From Longispora fulva (GTDB lineage: Bacteria; Actinomycetota; Actinomycetes; Mycobacteriales; Micromonosporaceae), in contig NZ_JADOUF010000001.1 in the NCBI RefSeq assembly GCF_015751905.1, positions 1,798,001 through 1,862,000 on the forward strand: a stretch of DNA of 64,000 bases, in the 5' to 3' direction. The notes under the pieces were generated by a model, which had not been told where the DNA came from, searched no databases, and worked only from the letters and a program-made list of their open reading frames with translations. Position 1 is the stretch's first letter. Every line of letters begins with the position of its first letter. Below, piece by piece: positions 1 through 8,035 of this stretch. Both the position numbers and the translations under genes were made by a program.

Positions 1-692
1 GGGCGACCCTGCGGCCCGTGGAGGAGGCGCGCGCCCGGCAGCGGGCCTTCGTCGCCGACGCCGCGCACGAGCTGCGCAGCCCCTTGGCGAGCCTGCGGAC
101 CCAACTGGAGGTCGCGGCCCACCTCGGCGAGGCGGCCGACCCGGAGGAACTGCTCGCCGACGTCGCCCGGCTGGGCCGGCTCACCGACGACCTGCTGCTG
201 TTGGCCCGGGTGGACGAGCGGGCCTCCGCGCGGCGCGATCCGGTGGAGGTCCTCGGCCTGGTCCGGGGGCTGCGGGCCCGGTACCCGACCGTGGCGGTCA
301 CCGGGTCGGCCCAGTCCACCACCGGGGACCGGGGCCAGTTGGAGCGGATCGTGGCGAACCTGGTGGACAACGGGTTGCGGCACGCGCGTACCCAGGTGGC
401 GGTCGACGTGTCCCGCGACGGTCCGCAGGTGCTGATCACGGTGACCGACGACGGGCCGGGCATCCCGGCGGCCGACCGGGAGCGGGTGTTCGGTCGGTTC
501 ACCCGCCTCGACGGCGCGCGGGGCCGCGACGGCGGCGGCAGTGGTCTGGGGCTGGCCATCGTCCGCGAACTCGTCGCCGCCCACAACGGCACGGTCCGGC
601 TCGCCGACGCCGGGCCGGGCCTGCGGGCCGAGGTGCGGTTGCCGCGGCTCGGCGGGCCCGCGGAGACGGCCGATCGGCCGGCGCGCCCGTAG
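1..692 (+). CDS. Sensor histidine kinase, C-terminal part (5' end outside window)
   Basis: The reading frame is open from the first bases of the window, so the sensor and membrane part lies upstream and the GTG at 18 is internal. What remains is the transmitter core. A HisKA dimerisation helix carries the phospho-accepting His in an ADAAHELRSP box. The HATPase domain has the N-box (VANLVDNGLRHA), the G1 box (DDGPGIP) and the G2 box (GSGLGLAIV). By family knowledge it autophosphorylates and passes phosphate to a response regulator, probably encoded just upstream. The signal cannot be judged from this fragment. The kinase assignment is secure. Confidence 0.93.
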   Translation, partial: ATLRPVEEARARQRAFVADAAHELRSPLASLRTQLEVAAHLGEAADPEELLADVARLGRLTDDLLLLARVDERASARRDPVEVLGLVRGLRARYPTVAVTGSAQSTTGDRGQLERIVANLVDNGLRHARTQVAVDVSRDGPQVLITVTDDGPGIPAADRERVFGRFTRLDGARGRDGGGSGLGLAIVRELVAAHNGTVRLADAGPGLRAEVRLPRLGGPAETADRPARP

Positions 693-768
693 CCGGACCG
701 GGCGGCCCGTTCCGTAGCCGCCGGGCAGGGGGGTAGCATCGCGCAACCCACCCTTCTGGAGGAACGCA

Positions 769-1224
769 GTGCACCGCATCGTCCGCACGGCCGGCATCGC
801 CGTCCTCGTCCCCCTCGCGCTCGCCGGCTGCGGATCGAGCACGAAGGACACCGCGACCCCGCCGCCCGCCACGACCGCCGCCGCTCCGAGCCCGACGCCG
901 AAGTCCACGGTGAAGGCCACGCCGGCCGCCCCCGGGGTCAAGGCGTGCCCGGTCGACGCGGTCAAGCTGCTGGCGGACCTGAAGACCTACGACGCGGTGT
1001 ACATCGGAGCGGGCGCCCCGGAGAAGCTGGAGAAGGTGGCCTGCCAGGACAACTTCGCGATCGCCAGCGCCGTCGGCCCGATGCAGAGCAACCGGGTGGT
1101 GTTCGGCTACGACGCGACGAAGAAGGTGTGGCAGGCGTTGACGTTCGGCGCGGGGACGATCTGCACGGAACAGTACGTGCCGGCGGAGACCGCGAAGAAG
1201 CTGAACTGCCAACCGGCGGGTTAA
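769..1224 (+). CDS. Secreted lipoprotein of unknown function
   Basis: The 151-residue product starts at GTG 769 behind a GGAGG box. Its signal peptide ends in the lipobox LALAGC, so Cys21 should be lipidated and the protein anchored outside the membrane. A Thr/Pro/Ala-rich linker (about residues 28-55) leads to a small globular domain of about 95 residues with three further cysteines, which may form a disulfide. I recognise no named family. It follows the kinase gene by 76 nt on the same strand, but nothing shows that they act together. Confidence 0.8.
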   Translation: MHRIVRTAGIAVLVPLALAGCGSSTKDTATPPPATTAAAPSPTPKSTVKATPAAPGVKACPVDAVKLLADLKTYDAVYIGAGAPEKLEKVACQDNFAIASAVGPMQSNRVVFGYDATKKVWQALTFGAGTICTEQYVPAETAKKLNCQPAG

Positions 1225-1289
1225 TACGTCCCTTTTACCCCGATGCGCGTACGCTTCCGCGTGACCGGTACATCGGAGAAAGGGATCAG

Positions 1290-1832
1290 ATGGACACCTT
1301 GAAGTCCGGAGACAGTCTCGGCGTCGAGCAGAAGCTCACCTCCAACAACGGCAAGCACGCGCTGCGGTTGCAGGGCGACGGCAACCTGGTGCTCTACACC
1401 GACGCCGACGTGGCCTGGTCGTCCGGCACCGAGGGCAAGAACGCGGTGCGGGCCGAGTTGCAGGGCGACGGCAACTTCGTGCTCTACACCTCGGACAACA
1501 CCGCGGTGTGGGCGACCGGCACGTCCGGCTCGGACACGACGCTGACCCTGCGCAACGACCGCGAGCTGGTCCTGTCCGGCGGCGACGGCACCGTGCTGTG
1601 GACGTCGAACACGTCCAACGGGGAGCCCCTGGAGGAGCCGTCCGCCGCGCCAGCGCCCGCTGCGCCCGCCGCCGCGGCGGCCCGGACGTACACCGTGCAG
1701 TCCGGCGACACGCTGTGGGGCATCGCCGAGCAGTTCTACGGCGACGGCAACCGCTACATGGAGATCGCCAACGCCAACGGCATCTCCAACCCCGACCTGA
1801 TCAACCCCGGCCAGGTCCTGACCATCCCGTAG
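1290..1832 (+). CDS. Bulb-type lectin plus LysM protein without signal peptide
   Basis: The 180-residue product starts at ATG 1290. Residues about 1-110 form a bulb-type mannose-binding lectin (GNA-like) domain: the QGDGNxVLY sugar-site motif occurs twice (LQGDGNLVLY, LQGDGNFVLY) and a degenerate third copy reads RNDRELVL. An Ala/Pro linker follows, then a C-terminal LysM domain (about 130-180, YTVQSGDTLWGIAEQFYGDG, ending GQVLTIP) that should bind peptidoglycan-type glycans. No signal peptide or membrane helix is visible, which is odd for two extracellular glycan-binding modules. Export by another route, release on lysis, or a part in a tail-like particle are possible. Function is inferred from domains only. 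Confidence 0.88.
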   Translation: MDTLKSGDSLGVEQKLTSNNGKHALRLQGDGNLVLYTDADVAWSSGTEGKNAVRAELQGDGNFVLYTSDNTAVWATGTSGSDTTLTLRNDRELVLSGGDGTVLWTSNTSNGEPLEEPSAAPAPAAPAAAAARTYTVQSGDTLWGIAEQFYGDGNRYMEIANANGISNPDLINPGQVLTIP

Positions 1833-1845
1833 GACCGCGCGATAG

Positions 1846-1872
1846 AAAGGGGCCCCTCGCAGGGCCCCTTTT
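1846..1872 (+). terminator. Rho-independent terminator after lectin-LysM gene
   Basis: A 10-bp G/C-rich stem (AAAGGGGCCC pairing with GGGCCCCTTT), a 6-nt loop and a T-run follow the stop codon by 13 nt. Confidence 0.85.
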
Positions 1873-1904
1873 CTCGTGCCTGACGGGCGGCTCGCGGTGC
1901 CGGG

Positions 1905-2669
1905 TCACCCCAGGACGTCGCACCCCTCCCGCCGCAGATGCGCCACCAGTGCCGTGTGCAACTCCTCCGGAAACCGGTCCCCGCACAGTTCCCGCGCCAG
2001 CGGCACGAATGCCGCCCCGCATGCCCGGTGCACGGCCAGCACCGACTCGCCGGTCGCCTCGATGGCCGGCAACGTCTCCAGCACGGCCCGGTGCCCGGCC
2101 GACAGCGCCGCGTAGCGCCGAGTCGCCCCGCCGGGATCGACGGCCGGCACGGACAGGTCCATCAGGTCGTTGAGCAACCGGCGCACGAGAGTCGCCCCGG
2201 ACGCCGCCAGCACCCGGTCGCCCCGGAAGAGCACCATCGGCAGCAGCCCCACGACCCGGAGGAACTCCTTCGTCACGGCCACGGCCCGGTCGGCGTCCAC
2301 GTCCGGCGGCGGCAGGGGCCCGGCCAGTTGGGTGTGCAACCCGGCCCGGTCGAGTAACGGCACCAGCCCCACCCGCGACCGGCCGGGCACGTCGGCGACC
2401 GGGCTCACGGACAGGTCGAACCGCAGCCAGTCGGGCGTGACGTGGGTGAACACCGGCGCGCCGCCGACCTGTTCGCGCAGCACCGTCGGGGTCACCGTGT
2501 CACACAGTGCGGGCCAGTCGGCCACGAACGCCCCGACGTCGTCGACGACGAGCCACAGGTCCACATCGCTGTACCGGTCGTGGTCGCCACGCCCCCGGCT
2601 CCCGGCGAGCCACAGCCCGAGGGCCCCCGGGTGCCCGGACAGCGCCGAGGTCAGATCATCGACCAACAC
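1905..2669 (-). CDS. Nucleotidyltransferase-domain protein
   Basis: The 254-residue product has the polymerase-beta superfamily signature near its N terminus: GSRGRGDHDRYSDVDLWLVV gives the GS...D-x-D pattern that binds metal and nucleotide. This is the fold of aminoglycoside nucleotidyltransferases and many stand-alone transferases. The substrate cannot be told, and a resistance role is only one option. The GTG start at 2669 is preceded on the minus strand by TAGGCT and a 6-nt spacer, a leaderless arrangement. The rest is an alpha-helical domain typical of such enzymes. Confidence 0.8.
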   Translation of the reverse strand: MLVDDLTSALSGHPGALGLWLAGSRGRGDHDRYSDVDLWLVVDDVGAFVADWPALCDTVTPTVLREQVGGAPVFTHVTPDWLRFDLSVSPVADVPGRSRVGLVPLLDRAGLHTQLAGPLPPPDVDADRAVAVTKEFLRVVGLLPMVLFRGDRVLAASGATLVRRLLNDLMDLSVPAVDPGGATRRYAALSAGHRAVLETLPAIEATGESVLAVHRACGAAFVPLARELCGDRFPEELHTALVAHLRREGCDVLG

Positions 2670-2684
2670 CGGCGCAGCCTACGC

Positions 2685-2710
2685 GAAAGGGGCCCCACCC
2701 GGGGGCCCCT
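2685..2710 (-). terminator. Terminator of the superoxide dismutase gene
   Basis: A 9-bp stem (AGGGGCCCC/GGGGCCCCT) with a 5-nt loop is followed on the minus strand by TTTC. It lies 14 nt beyond the sod stop codon. Confidence 0.8.
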
Positions 2711-2724
2711 CCGCAACGCGTGGA

Positions 2725-3330
2725 CTACTTGGCGCCGCGCGCCGCGTCGAAACGGGCCGACACGTCCGACCAGTTGACGAGGTTCCACAGCTGGTCGACG
2801 TAGTCCGGGCGGACGTTCTTGTACTGCAGGTAGTACGCGTGCTCCCACGCGTCGAACACGAGCACCGGGGTGGTGCCGACGCCCACGTTGCCGTGGTGGT
2901 CGTAGACCTGGGTGACCTGCAGGCGACCGGACAGCGGCTCGTAGCCGAGCACGCCCCAGCCCGAGCCCTGCACCAGCTTGGTCGCGTTGGACAGCTGCGC
3001 CTGCAGCGCCTCGAACGACCCGAAGTACTCGTCGATCGCGGCGGCCAGCTCGCCCTCCGGACGGTCGCCACCCTCCGGGGACAGGTTCTCCCAGAAGATC
3101 GAGTGCAGGACGTGCCCGGAGACGTTGAAGGCCAGGGTCTTCTCCAGGCCGACGATGCCAGCGTAGTTGCCCTTGTCGCGGGCCTCGGCGAGCGCGTCGA
3201 GCGTGGCGTTGGAGCCGGCCACGTACGCCGCGTGGTGCTTACCGTGGTGCAGCTCGAGGATCTGGCCACTCATGGCCGGTTCCAGAGCGGAGTAGTCATA
3301 CGGCAGGTCGGGCAGGGTGTAGATGCTCAT
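2725..3330 (-). CDS. sodA: Superoxide dismutase, Fe/Mn family
   Basis: The 201-residue product converts superoxide to oxygen and hydrogen peroxide in the cytoplasm. Family landmarks are all present: the N-terminal metal-ligand segment LHHGKHH (His28 as first ligand), the second ligand His in [12 protein letters not shown], and [11 protein letters not shown] carrying the last Asp and His ligands. ATG 3330 is chosen because GGAGG sits 7 nt upstream and because homologues begin with [10 protein letters not shown]; a longer frame upstream is not conserved in style. Metal preference (Mn or Fe) cannot be fixed by eye. It is divergent from the nitroreductase gene, with 201 nt between them. Confidence 0.96.
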   Translation of the reverse strand: MSIYTLPDLPYDYSALEPAMSGQILELHHGKHHAAYVAGSNATLDALAEARDKGNYAGIVGLEKTLAFNVSGHVLHSIFWENLSPEGGDRPEGELAAAIDEYFGSFEALQAQLSNATKLVQGSGWGVLGYEPLSGRLQVTQVYDHHGNVGVGTTPVLVFDAWEHAYYLQYKNVRPDYVDQLWNLVNWSDVSARFDAARGAK

Positions 3331-3518
3331 CGGCTTCCTCCGGAGAAAAGAATTGCGCGAGCAAGCGCGGGCGCATGTGTGCGGGGCTGGGGATGAGGTG
3401 TGAGTTCGACCGGACCAGTGCGACACAGGGAAACGCCTCGCACACCCTGGATGTCACCTCCCCGCACGAGTGAAAACTATACCGGCGCAGGAAACGGAAG
3501 ATCGCGAAGACTGTTGCG

Positions 3519-3524
3519 TAGACT
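3519..3524 (+). promoter_or_regulatory. -10 box of a leaderless nitroreductase mRNA
   Basis: TAGACT lies 7 nt before ATG 3532 and no Shine-Dalgarno sequence is present, the usual form of an actinobacterial leaderless start. Confidence 0.6.
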
Positions 3525-3531
3525 GCCGTCT

Positions 3532-4200
3532 ATGGAGTTTCGCGAGGTTCTGCGACGCCGCCGGATGGTCCGCGAGTACGACCCCGGCCGCCCCCTGTCC
3601 CCCGAGGTCGTCGAACGCGTCCTCGCCCACGCGCTGCGCGCCCCGTCCGCCGGGTTCTCCCAGGGCTGGGGGTTCCTGGCCCTGCAGGACAAGGCGGACC
3701 TGGACCTGTTCTGGGAGGTCAGCACGTTCGGGAAGGACAGCCGCAGCGGCCGGACGGCCGCGGCGAGCACCCTCGACGAGTGGCTGGCCGGGATGAGCAC
3801 GGCGCCCCTGGTCGTCGTGGCGCACTCGCACAAGGACGCCTACCTCGACCGCTACGCCCGGCCGGACAAGGGCTGGACGGACCGGGCCGAGGACCGCTGG
3901 CCGGTGCCGTACTGGGACATCGACGCGGGCATGGCCGCCCTGTTGATGCTGCTCACGGCGGTCGACGAGGGGCTGGGCGCGTGCCTGTTCGGGATCCAGC
4001 CCGAAAACCACGACGCGTACCGGGAGGCCTTCGGCGTGCCGGAGGGTTTCGTGCCGGTCGGCGCGGTGTCGGTGGGCTACGCGGCAGACAAGGTCACTCC
4101 GGAGCGCCGGGCCTCGTTCGCCGCGCGCCGCCGGCCCGTCGAGGAGGTCGTGCACCGGGGGCGCTGGTCAGCGCAGCTACCGGCGGATGACGAGGCGTAG
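3532..4200 (+). CDS. Nitroreductase-family FMN oxidoreductase
   Basis: The 222-residue product begins MEFREVLRRRRMVREYDP, the N-terminal phosphate/FMN-binding arginine-rich strand of the nitroreductase fold. It continues with the conserved helix VLAHALRAPSAGFSQGW. The C-terminal half has MAALLMLLTAVDEGLGACLFGI, the usual dimer-interface and flavin-contact region. The family reduces nitro compounds, quinones or other electron acceptors with NAD(P)H. The natural substrate is unknown. The start is chosen from the leaderless promoter. Its 3' end overlaps the opposing DUF3052 gene by 24 nt. Confidence 0.88.
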   Translation: MEFREVLRRRRMVREYDPGRPLSPEVVERVLAHALRAPSAGFSQGWGFLALQDKADLDLFWEVSTFGKDSRSGRTAAASTLDEWLAGMSTAPLVVVAHSHKDAYLDRYARPDKGWTDRAEDRWPVPYWDIDAGMAALLMLLTAVDEGLGACLFGIQPENHDAYREAFGVPEGFVPVGAVSVGYAADKVTPERRASFAARRRPVEEVVHRGRWSAQLPADDEA

Positions 4201-4545
4201 CCCGGACCACACGGCGTCGATGGCGCACACCTTGTTGTCGACCAGCCCGGTGGGCAGCGCGACGGCGCGGACCACGTCCTCGGTCATGTCGGTGGGCACC
4301 TTCGACGCCTTCTTCGGCCACGCCACCCAGAAGCCGGCCGCCGGGGTCATCGCCGCCCTGACCTGGGCCAGGCGGCCTTCGAGGTCGGCGCGGCTGGTCA
4401 CGAACAGCACGATCACGTCGTACGGGCCGGCGTCGAGGGTGTCGTCGGCCTCGACGCCGGGCACCGTCCCGCCGAGGACGGCCACGGCCAGTCCGGGGGC
4501 GATGCCCAGTTTCTTCGGCAGGGGCGTGTCGGAGTAGCCGGCCAT
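4177..4545 (-). CDS. DUF3052-family protein
   Basis: The 122-residue product matches the actinobacterial DUF3052 family as I know it: an N-terminal MAGYSDTPLPKKLGI, a central DVIVLFVTSRADLEGRL, then WVAWPKKASKVPTDMTED and a VDNKVCAIDAVWSGLRLV tail. The function of the family is unknown. No signal peptide or membrane segment is visible. TAGGCT plus a 6-nt spacer precedes ATG 4545 on the minus strand, so the mRNA is probably leaderless. The gene converges with, and overlaps, the nitroreductase gene. Confidence 0.87.
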   Translation of the reverse strand: MAGYSDTPLPKKLGIAPGLAVAVLGGTVPGVEADDTLDAGPYDVIVLFVTSRADLEGRLAQVRAAMTPAAGFWVAWPKKASKVPTDMTEDVVRAVALPTGLVDNKVCAIDAVWSGLRLVIRR

Positions 4546-4554
4546 CCGCCCAGC

Positions 4555-5478
4555 CTACGGTGTGGCGAACAGCTCCAGGGCCTTGGCGACCACGACGTCC
4601 GGCCGGTCGTCGGCGAGGAAGTGCCCGGCGCCGCCGACGAACTCGATGGTCAGGTCGTCGGTGTAGTCCTCGTACCCGGCCATCAGCAGGGCGGTCGTGG
4701 CCTGGTCGGCGACCGGGTCCGCCGCGCCGGCCAGGATCCGGGTCCGGGTGCTCAGCCGGGTGTCGCGGTACGCCCCGGACATGAACCGGCGGGCCTCGGG
4801 CAGGATGAGGCCACGGTAGAGCTTCCCCGCCGCCCGGGCCCTGGCCGGGTCGCGCAGCGGGGCGAGGAACAGGGCGATGTCCGCCTCGGTGAACGCGTCG
4901 GGGGTGGCGGCGTAGCCGGTCAGCAGGTGCCGGGCCAGGCGCTGGCGGCCCCGGCCGAGCAGCCGGGGGCCGAGGCCCGGGGTGGCGATCACCCACTGGA
5001 ACCACAGCTTCGGCATGACCGACAGGAGTCGGACGTTGAACCGCACGTACGGGTGCGGGCCGCCGAGCACGAGGTAGTCCCGGACCCGGTCGGGGTGCCC
5101 CAGGCAGAGCTGGAAGCCGACGATCGCGCTCCAGTCGTGGGCGATCAGGTGCACCCGGTCCAGGCCGAGGGCGTCGAGCAGGTGCGTGACGTCGGCCAGC
5201 AGCGGGCCGCTGGAGTAGCCGTCGGGCGGGGCGTCCGTCCAGCCGGCGCCGCGCAGGTCGGGGCAGATCACCCGGTGGTGGCGGGCGAGGCCGCCGATGA
5301 CGTGCCGCCATTCCCACCAGTGTTCGGGGAAGCCGTGCAGGAGGAGGACCGGGTCGCCCCGGCCGGCCTCGGCCACGTGCATGCGCAGCCCGGGAAGTTC
5401 TACGTAGCGGTGCTCGACGCCGTCGAGCTGGGGGAAGGTCCCCTCGTGGGAGCGCGCTGTGATGTCCATGCCCTTCAC
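4555..5478 (-). CDS. Alpha/beta hydrolase, epoxide-hydrolase-like
   Basis: The 307-residue product has the oxyanion motif HGFPEHWWEWR and the nucleophile elbow LIAHDWSAIVG. Here Asp rather than Ser is the nucleophile, as in epoxide hydrolases and haloalkane dehalogenases. A cap region follows and the catalytic His lies near VGGAGHFLADDRP at the C terminus. Epoxide hydrolysis is the likelier activity, but the substrate is not known. The start may be GTG 5478 or ATG 5469; neither has a clear ribosome site. It is divergent from a TetR gene, and a pair of palindromic repeats between them suggests direct control. Confidence 0.85.
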   Translation of the reverse strand: MKGMDITARSHEGTFPQLDGVEHRYVELPGLRMHVAEAGRGDPVLLLHGFPEHWWEWRHVIGGLARHHRVICPDLRGAGWTDAPPDGYSSGPLLADVTHLLDALGLDRVHLIAHDWSAIVGFQLCLGHPDRVRDYLVLGGPHPYVRFNVRLLSVMPKLWFQWVIATPGLGPRLLGRGRQRLARHLLTGYAATPDAFTEADIALFLAPLRDPARARAAGKLYRGLILPEARRFMSGAYRDTRLSTRTRILAGAADPVADQATTALLMAGYEDYTDDLTIEFVGGAGHFLADDRPDVVVAKALELFATP

Positions 5479-5481
5479 GCT

Positions 5482-5518
5482 ACTACTTTCATAGTGGCCA
5501 AGTCACTACATTTATAGT
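5482..5518 (+). promoter_or_regulatory. Paired TetR operator and TetR -10 box
   Basis: Two 14-bp direct repeats, ACTACTTTCATAGT (5482-5495) and ACTACATTTATAGT (5505-5518), agree at 12 of 14 bases, and each is an ACTA-N6-TAGT palindrome. Their centres are 23 bp apart. The second contains TATAGT (5513-5518), the -10 box 6 nt before ATG 5525. Binding would block the regulator gene and the divergent hydrolase gene. Confidence 0.7.
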
Positions 5519-5524
5519 TTGGTC

Positions 5525-6067
5525 ATGACGTCCACGAGAACCCGAGCGCTCGACGCCGCGATCGACCTGGTCGGGACCGAGGGCCTGCGCGCGCTCACCC
5601 ACGCCCGGGTCGACGAGCGGGCCGGCCTGCCGAAGGGGTCCACCTCCAACCACTTCCGCACCCGTGCGGCCCTGCTGTCGGGCACCGTCGACGCGATCGC
5701 CGCCCGGGAGACCGCCGACCTCGGGAGCCCGTACTCGCCGGAGACCGCCGCCGACCTCGTGGAGATGCTCTGCGGCGTCATCGAGTACGCGACCACGGTC
5801 AACCGGACCACCACCACCGCCCGCCTCGTGCTGTTCATGGAGGCCAGCCACGACGCCACGATCCGCGAGGCCGTGTCGCGGGGCCGGGTGATGATGGAGG
5901 CCTGGGCCGTGCCGGTCCTGGCCCGGCTCGGCGCGCAGGACCCCCCGACGGCCGCCGCGGCGCTCATGGCCTGCGGCGAGGGGCTGATCCTGCACCGGAT
6001 CGCCCGGCACGACACGTCCGACCCGCGCCCGCCCCTGGACCTGGTGGTGCGGGCCGCGCTCGACTGA
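5525..6067 (+). CDS. TetR-family regulator
   Basis: The 180-residue product has an N-terminal helix-turn-helix (about residues 8-52: ALDAAIDLVGTEGLRALTHA followed by a recognition helix ending STSNHFRTRAALL) and a ligand-binding C-terminal domain. The STSNHF form in place of the more common xLYxHF resembles TetR members of the YcnC/DUF-type branch. ATG 5525 is taken as the start because TATAGT lies 6 nt upstream, so the mRNA is leaderless. It faces the epoxide-hydrolase-like gene and probably represses it and itself through the repeats at 5482-5518. The inducer is unknown. Confidence 0.88.
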   Translation: MTSTRTRALDAAIDLVGTEGLRALTHARVDERAGLPKGSTSNHFRTRAALLSGTVDAIAARETADLGSPYSPETAADLVEMLCGVIEYATTVNRTTTTARLVLFMEASHDATIREAVSRGRVMMEAWAVPVLARLGAQDPPTAAAALMACGEGLILHRIARHDTSDPRPPLDLVVRAALD

Positions 6068-6113
6068 GGCGGATTCGCCCTTTCCCGCCGGTCGCGTCAT
6101 GCACGATGGGGAC

Positions 6114-7376
6114 ATGCGGCACTGGCGGGAGCGGGTCCGGTCGGCGTTCTGGCCGACACCCCTGTTCCTGCTGTTCCTCGGCATCGTGCTGCCGACGTTC
6201 ACCGAACCCCTCGACGAGCTCGTGTCCCTGGACCCGACCCTGGTCACGGGCACCCCGCTCACCGACGAGACCAACCGGGCGGTCATCTCCACGATCGCCG
6301 CGGCGATGCTCAGCTTCCTGGGCGTGGTGTTCTCGATGTCCCTGGTCGGGCTGCAACTCGCCGCCAGCCAGCTGTCGCCCCGGGTGCTGCGGATCTACGC
6401 CCGGCTGCGGATCACGAAGATCACGCTCGGGGTCTTCCTGGCCACGTTCGCCTACTCGGTGACGGTGCTCGGCGTGATCGGCGAGAACAAACTCGACGAC
6501 GGCACCTCCTACGTGCCGATCGTGTCCCTGGCCCTCAACTGGCTGCTGCTGTTCACCAGCCTCGTGCTGTTCGTGTTCTACGTGAACACGATCCTGCGCC
6601 TGATGCGCAGCACCTACATGATCGAGGCGGTGGCCAGCGAGGCGCGCGGGGTGATCGACGAGTGGTACCCGGCCGCCCGCCCCGACGAGTCGGCCACCGT
6701 CCCCGACCGCGCGCCCGACGGGGTGGTGCTCGCCGCCGAGCCGTCCGTGCTGACGTCCCTGAACTTCCGCAGGCTGGTCCGCACCGCCGCCCGTCAGGGG
6801 GTACTGCTGCGGGTCGTCCCCCGGGTCGGCGACTTCGTGGCCCGCGGCGCGCCTCTGGTGCAGGTCTGGGGCGAGCGGCTGCCGTACGCGTCGACGGTGC
6901 GCGGCGCGTTCCACTGGGGCCGGGAGCGGACCCTGCACGACGACCCGTCCTACGCGCTGCGGCTGCTCGTGGACATCGCGATCCGCGCCCTGTCGCCGGC
7001 CGTGAACGACCCGACGACCGCCGTGCAGGCCATCGACCGGATCGTGGACCTGCTCGCCGACATCGGCGCCCGCCCCGACGCCGCCGGGGTGCACCGCGAC
7101 CGCCGGGGCGTGCCGAGGGTGATCGCCGAGGTGCCGGACTTCGCGAGCCTGACCCGGCTGGCGTTCACCGAGATCCGCCGGTACGGCGCCGACGCGCCCC
7201 AGGTGAGCCGCCGGCTGCTCGCCGCGCTCGACGACCTCGCGGTGATCCTGCCGCCGGAGCTGACGGGCGTGGTCGCCGCGCACCGGGAACTGCTGGCCGC
7301 CGCCGTGCGCAGGGCCGTGCCCGCGGGGGCGGAGCTGGCGATCGCGCTCACCCCGGACCGGCAGGGGCTCGGGTAG
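6114..7376 (+). CDS. DUF2254 membrane protein
   Basis: The 420-residue product is a predicted inner-membrane protein of the DUF2254 family. Four hydrophobic segments fill the first half (about residues 10-30, 60-85, 105-125 and 140-165), including the typical FSMSLVGLQLAASQLSPRVL stretch. A soluble C-terminal half holds the family-typical ALSPAVNDPTTAVQAIDRI motif. The function is not established. CACGAT with a 6-nt spacer precedes ATG 6114, favouring it over ATG 6099. It follows the TetR gene by 46 nt but has its own promoter. Confidence 0.85.
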   Translation: MRHWRERVRSAFWPTPLFLLFLGIVLPTFTEPLDELVSLDPTLVTGTPLTDETNRAVISTIAAAMLSFLGVVFSMSLVGLQLAASQLSPRVLRIYARLRITKITLGVFLATFAYSVTVLGVIGENKLDDGTSYVPIVSLALNWLLLFTSLVLFVFYVNTILRLMRSTYMIEAVASEARGVIDEWYPAARPDESATVPDRAPDGVVLAAEPSVLTSLNFRRLVRTAARQGVLLRVVPRVGDFVARGAPLVQVWGERLPYASTVRGAFHWGRERTLHDDPSYALRLLVDIAIRALSPAVNDPTTAVQAIDRIVDLLADIGARPDAAGVHRDRRGVPRVIAEVPDFASLTRLAFTEIRRYGADAPQVSRRLLAALDDLAVILPPELTGVVAAHRELLAAAVRRAVPAGAELAIALTPDRQGLG

Positions 7377-7467
7377 GGGTCACCCGTACCCAAATGATGA
7401 TCTTGTGAAGGGTTCTGTCGGATTCCTGATAGGAGCGCGACGGGCGGGCACTGTGTACCTTGCTTCC

Positions 7468-8034
7468 ATGGTCGAGGACAACGGGCTGGCCGCACGTCAG
7501 AAGCTGCCACCCCGGGTGCTGCCGTGGCTGCAGACCCTGCGGGGTTGGGAGAGCATGGAGCCGCCGCCCCGACCGCCCCGGTGGCGCAGGCTCAGCGCCA
7601 CGGTGATCAGCGTCGCCGCCACGGTCGTGCTGCTGTCGCTGGGCATGGTCGGCTGGGACCGCGAGCACGGCCCCGTGGACACCGCCTCGGCGGTGCCGAG
7701 CGTGCCCGGCACCGGTGAGCGCACCACGGTCGCCGTGCGGGTCACCCCCGACACGCTGACCTCCTCGTGCGTCCCGAACGCCATGGCGGCGGCCGGCGTG
7801 TTCGTCACGGTGCGCCCGATCGGCCAGCCGGCCGAGGTCACCTACCGGGTCACCTACGGCGACGGCGCGTCGGAGACCGTCACCCGGAGCCTGGCCACGG
7901 GCGAGGCGTCCTTCGTCGACGAGCGCCGGCACGCCTGGGCCGCCGACGTCCGGCGCGCCTACCGGGTCACGGTCGAGGTGCTCGCGCCCGCGCCGGCCGG
8001 CGCCGCGGAGGGCCTGGTCACGATCCGGTGCTAG
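7468..8034 (+). CDS. Membrane-anchored protein with extracellular domain, unknown function
   Basis: The 188-residue product has a cytoplasmic N terminus of about 45 residues, one membrane helix (about 46-66, LSATVISVAATVVLLSLGMV) and an outside domain of about 115 residues. Two cysteines in that domain (TSSCVPN and the last residue) could form a disulfide. The VTYRVTYGDGASETV stretch looks like a beta-sandwich (PKD- or Ig-like) strand pattern. I recognise no named family. ATG 7468 follows TACCTT by 6 nt, so it is probably leaderless; an upstream in-frame GTG at 7405 lacks such support. Confidence 0.7.
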   Translation: MVEDNGLAARQKLPPRVLPWLQTLRGWESMEPPPRPPRWRRLSATVISVAATVVLLSLGMVGWDREHGPVDTASAVPSVPGTGERTTVAVRVTPDTLTSSCVPNAMAAAGVFVTVRPIGQPAEVTYRVTYGDGASETVTRSLATGEASFVDERRHAWAADVRRAYRVTVEVLAPAPAGAAEGLVTIRC

Positions 8035-8035
8035 G

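Noticed and set aside
3353-3364. TTGC-GCGA-GCAA near the sod start as a possible Nur (nickel) box
   Set aside because: Only 4-bp arms match and spacing differs from the known Nur box; it lies in the leader and is too weak to call.
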